From NCBI GenBank assembly GCA_015222065.1, contig JADFUQ010000106.1, positions 1 to 15,967 of the forward strand: 15,967 bases of DNA, read 5' to 3'. The notes beneath the pieces were generated by a model. The model ran no database searches, was not told the DNA's origin, and saw only the letters and a program-made list of their open reading frames with translations. The position numbers and the translations under genes were made by a program. Positions 13,887 to 15,967 of this stretch are shown here, piece after piece. Origin of the DNA: Bacteroidota bacterium (lineage in GTDB: Bacteria > Bacteroidota > Bacteroidia > Bacteroidales > VadinHA17). Position 1 is the stretch's first letter, and every line of letters starts with the position of its first letter.

Positions 13887-15536
13887 CTACAATCCCACAA
13901 CCTCTTTTCCTTGAATAAATCTTATATCTCTCGGGATTCCTTCTTTTGCGATTTTATCCAGATCATTCTGCAATTCATCTCTTATGAATCCTTTTTCTTC
14001 AACAAGTTTTTTTGCTGCTTCGTAATTGCCATCTCCTTGCATAACAAGGATTTTATTTGCAAGCAGTTCCATCGCTTTTGTCATTTTATCGAAATTTATA
14101 CTATACATGCCGGTTTCTTCATCTTTGGTAAATACTCCTTGTTCCTGGAAGAAGTAAAACCTGATCATATTGGCTTTTCCATGTGAACTGGCCACTCCAA
14201 AACGAATTGACCGGAATATGCTGGCCATGAAGGTTACATAATTATCCATAAGGTCTTTTTCTCCTAATTCACCCATCTCAGCCAGTTTTTTTACTAAGAA
14301 TAAGCCAACAATATCAGCTTTACCCTCTTCAATAGCACTGTATTGTTCTTTGAGTGCATGACGCACTGTTCCTTTATCATTGATAGTGTTATTTATTCCA
14401 AGTCCATGTGCGGTTTCATGGAACATTGTATTCTGAAAGAAAGCATCAAACTTAACATGTTTCCGTTGTTCTTCATCAATTAAAACGTTGGATATCGGGA
14501 CAAGTATTTTATCAAATTTATACTGCATGGCATTTTTCAACTGAAGTTTACGCGATCCTTTCTGAGCATGAACACGTTCATCATTTGGGAGGTTTATTGC
14601 TATAGTTTTACTACCGGCATTGCAATCACCTGCACAGAAAACAACATCATAAACACCGAGATCAGAATCACTACCCGGAACTTCTGTCTTGTATTTATCA
14701 TCAACCGGCAGGCTTTTCTGAAGTTCAGGCAGAAGACCGGCGAATTTGTCAAGAAGTTTACTCCATTCCTGGTCTTTTAACAAAACAAAGGCCTCATGTG
14801 CTGCTTTATAATTAAATAATCCATCTTCGTAATTTTCTATCGGACCAATAACAATATCAATATCATTATTGCTGAGATCCATCCATGCCATGTCGCTTTC
14901 GAAATAATCATCGGTAAGCAAAGCTTCTGCTCTAAGCTTGAGGTAAGTCTTGAAGCTTTCATTATCAGTCAAATCAGAAGCTTTTAAAAGAAATTCTGCA
15001 GCTTTTTCAGTTTCTTCCTGAAATGCTATATGGTAAGGTACAGTTTTCAGTGTACCGTCATCATCCCTGATAACAATTGTATAGAGACTTGCTTTATCAG
15101 GATCTGCAAAATTTTCAAATTCTTCTTTGGTTAAGTCAGCAGGGTAAAAATTTGCTCCTGCTGGTTTCGGACCATAATTTTCCAGGAATGGTTCATTTCC
15201 GTTTAGTCTTTCCCACGGACCAAAATTGATATTTACAAAATCAATCGTTGCCGAATCATCTATTTCATTAAAAAGAGATTCCTTGTCTCCAAAGGCTTCT
15301 TTCCAGTAAATATCATTCATGATATCGGCAGCACTGAAAAGGTAACCTAGCAGTTCTTTCTGATTGTCAGACAGATTATTTATCATGTCAGACTTAAGTG
15401 AAACCTCAACAAACTCATCCACTTTTAGTTGAATTTCTGTAGAATCATCTTTAGTTTCTTTTTGAACGTTTTTACAACCTGTCCAAATGAAGATTGATAG
15501 AAAAAATAAGAGAAACAGATACAATAGTTTTTTCAT
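13887..15536 (-). CDS. Lipoprotein zinc peptidase, dipeptidyl peptidase III (M49)-like
   Basis: The 549-residue protein starts with a lipoprotein signal (hydrophobic core LYLFLLFFLSIFI, lipobox WTGC with Cys21), so it is probably anchored in a membrane facing the periplasm or outside. The catalytic zinc motif is HETAH (373-377) in NTMFHETAHGLG. The second metal/catalytic Glu region is SAIEEGKADIVG (about 400-411), matching the EExRAD/E motif of M49 peptidases. Classic DPP III has HExxGH with an extra residue; here it is HExxH, as in the shorter DPP III-like relatives. CAGDCNAGSKTIAINLPNDERV (about 301-322) is another recognisable block of this group. The probable role is release of dipeptides from peptides. 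The start ATG is supported by the lipoprotein signal and a promoter 45-75 nt upstream. It converges on mttB (8-nt gap). Confidence 0.8.
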   Translation of the reverse strand: MKKLLYLFLLFFLSIFIWTGCKNVQKETKDDSTEIQLKVDEFVEVSLKSDMINNLSDNQKELLGYLFSAADIMNDIYWKEAFGDKESLFNEIDDSATIDFVNINFGPWERLNGNEPFLENYGPKPAGANFYPADLTKEEFENFADPDKASLYTIVIRDDDGTLKTVPYHIAFQEETEKAAEFLLKASDLTDNESFKTYLKLRAEALLTDDYFESDMAWMDLSNNDIDIVIGPIENYEDGLFNYKAAHEAFVLLKDQEWSKLLDKFAGLLPELQKSLPVDDKYKTEVPGSDSDLGVYDVVFCAGDCNAGSKTIAINLPNDERVHAQKGSRKLQLKNAMQYKFDKILVPISNVLIDEEQRKHVKFDAFFQNTMFHETAHGLGINNTINDKGTVRHALKEQYSAIEEGKADIVGLFLVKKLAEMGELGEKDLMDNYVTFMASIFRSIRFGVASSHGKANMIRFYFFQEQGVFTKDEETGMYSINFDKMTKAMELLANKILVMQGDGNYEAAKKLVEEKGFIRDELQNDLDKIAKEGIPRDIRFIQGKEVVGL

Positions 15537-15580
15537 GATATGAATGTTTAATGAATTAATAGTGGCTATAATACGATTAA

Positions 15581-15611
15581 CAAAGGTATGTTTTTAAAGG
15601 CAAAAGGCAAA
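15581..15611 (-). promoter_or_regulatory. Bacteroidota sigma-type promoter of the M49-like gene
   Basis: On the minus strand TTTG (15608-15611) is followed by exactly 19 nt and then TACCTTTG (15581-15588). This matches the Bacteroidota consensus TTTG-N19-21-TAnnTTTG. The -7 box ends 44 nt before the start codon. The -33 box is made by a junction of the AAAAGGC heptamer array; only this unit gives the right spacing. Confidence 0.7.
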
Positions 15612-15629
15612 AGGCAGAAGGCAAAAGGG
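15595..15629. repeat. Heptamer tandem repeat, five units of AAAAGGC type
   Basis: Units in phase are TAAAGGC, AAAAGGC, AAAAGGC, AGAAGGC and AAAAGGG. They overlap the -33 box of the promoter for the M49-like gene. Copy-number change by slippage would shift the upstream part of the promoter but could leave the nearest -33 unchanged. Confidence 0.65.
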
Positions 15630-15720
15630 AAGAGAGAGGTGAGAGGGTGAAGATGAGAAGAGGAGAAGATGAGAAGATGAGAAAGAGGAGAAAAGGAGAG
15701 GTGAATATTGGTTTGAGGTT
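15595..15720. repeat. Polypurine tract with GATGAGAA-type repeats
   Basis: About 125 nt of the plus strand is nearly all A and G, with only isolated C and T. It includes repeated GATGAGAAG and GAGGAG units (about 15650-15700). It lies between the M49-like promoter and the 3' end of proS. The composition can favour triplex or slipped structures. No ORF is supported here. Confidence 0.6.
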
Positions 15721-15735
15721 AAGAACCAAAACTTG

Positions 15736-15766
15736 AACCAGTAACCAGTAACCAGTAACTAGTAAC
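15736..15766. repeat. Heptamer tandem repeat, AACCAGT type
   Basis: Units are AACCAGT three times, then AACTAGT and a partial AAC. The motif and 7-nt period resemble the AACTCGT series at 3273-3307. There is no spacer sequence as in CRISPR arrays. Confidence 0.65.
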
Positions 15767-15802
15767 TTAAGTTAATGTATACATTATTCTCAGTTTTCTT
15801 TT

Positions 15803-15967
15803 TTAATATGCTTTCGCGAAAACGACCCTTTGATTGGATGGTTTACCTGTATAGATACATTTCCCTTTTTCCTTTTTGCCGTCAAGCGGGATACATCGTA
15901 TGGTAGCTTTGGTTTCTTTACTTATTTTTTGCTCAGTTTCAGAGGTACCATCCCAGTGAGCAAGAAG
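15803..15967 (-). CDS. proS: Prolyl-tRNA synthetase, C-terminal end (partial)
   Basis: The minus strand from the window edge encodes 54 residues and a TAA stop: LLAHWDGTSETEQKISKETK, then ATIRCIPLDGKKEGKC, then IYTGKPSNQRVVFAKAY. This is the zinc-binding-type C-terminal domain of the archaeal/eukaryotic-like ProS (class II aminoacyl-tRNA synthetase), the form found in Bacteroidota, which ends in a conserved Tyr. It would charge tRNA(Pro) with proline. Only the extreme C-terminus is here; the rest lies beyond position 15967. The gene would be upstream of the M49-like gene on the same strand, separated by 266 bp of repeats plus that gene's own promoter, so cotranscription is unlikely. Confidence 0.9.
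   Translation of the reverse strand, partial: LLAHWDGTSETEQKISKETKATIRCIPLDGKKEKGKCIYTGKPSNQRVVFAKAY

Noticed and set aside
13884..14186. Plus-strand open frame inside the M49-like gene
   Set aside because: It is an antisense shadow of the C-terminal part of a well-supported gene, with F- and S-rich composition typical of such shadows.
15736..15766. Possible small CRISPR-like array
   Set aside because: Units are 7 nt and directly contiguous without unique spacers; no cas genes are in the window.
1..15967. A new defence, secretion or biosynthetic system
   Set aside because: Genes are mainly housekeeping with conserved Bacteroidota neighbours; no cluster of unknown genes with linked functions is present.

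Overview
The window is AT-rich chromosomal DNA from a member of the Bacteroidota, probably a Bacteroidales-like or related uncultured lineage. Several things point there: the yajC-ybbR-coaE order, a DUF5606-type protein, an archaeal-type ProS C-terminus ending in a lone Tyr, starts without Shine-Dalgarno sequences, and at least one promoter of the Bacteroidota form TTTG-N19-TAnnTTTG. Gene content is mostly housekeeping. I see no rRNA, tRNA, CRISPR array, prophage or secondary-metabolite cluster.

Layout. Positions 1-295 hold a degenerate intergenic repeat. Next comes a plus-strand operon: yajC (Sec accessory), ybbR-like (membrane-anchored, linked to cyclic-di-AMP in other phyla) and coaE (last step of CoA synthesis; ATGA overlap with ybbR). 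A second copy of the same repeat family follows (about 2273-2508). Then come a TerB plus J-domain co-chaperone and a DUF5606 protein flanked by GTGAAAT palindromic repeats. On the minus strand, a divergent SAM-hydrolase-like (DUF62) gene and mazG form a tight pair (2 bp apart). They are transcribed away from the plus-strand phoH and purC, which are separated by a long inverted repeat. Converging on purC is a minus-strand pair, tilS and an upstream Omp85/BamA-like outer-membrane protein.

From about 11.67 to 12.33 kb lies a degenerate IS200/REP-associated (Y1, HUH) transposase element. Its coding region carries a one-base frameshift near the N-terminus and its ends carry hairpins and a perfect 17-nt inverted repeat. 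After it come an mttB-superfamily methyltransferase without pyrrolysine and, convergently, a lipoprotein metallopeptidase resembling dipeptidyl peptidase III (M49). The M49-like gene has a clear Bacteroidota promoter next to a heptamer repeat and a polypurine tract. The window ends in the C-terminus of prolyl-tRNA synthetase.

I did not find a convincing new multi-gene system. The most unusual material is the intergenic DNA: at least four families of imperfect palindromes, repeats with a strict 7-bp period at three places, and the broken transposon. Among the proteins, three deserve a second look: a DUF62 enzyme apparently lacking two of the three catalytic-triad positions, an isolated non-Pyl MttB homologue without a corrinoid partner, and an M49-like peptidase with HExxH instead of HExxGH.
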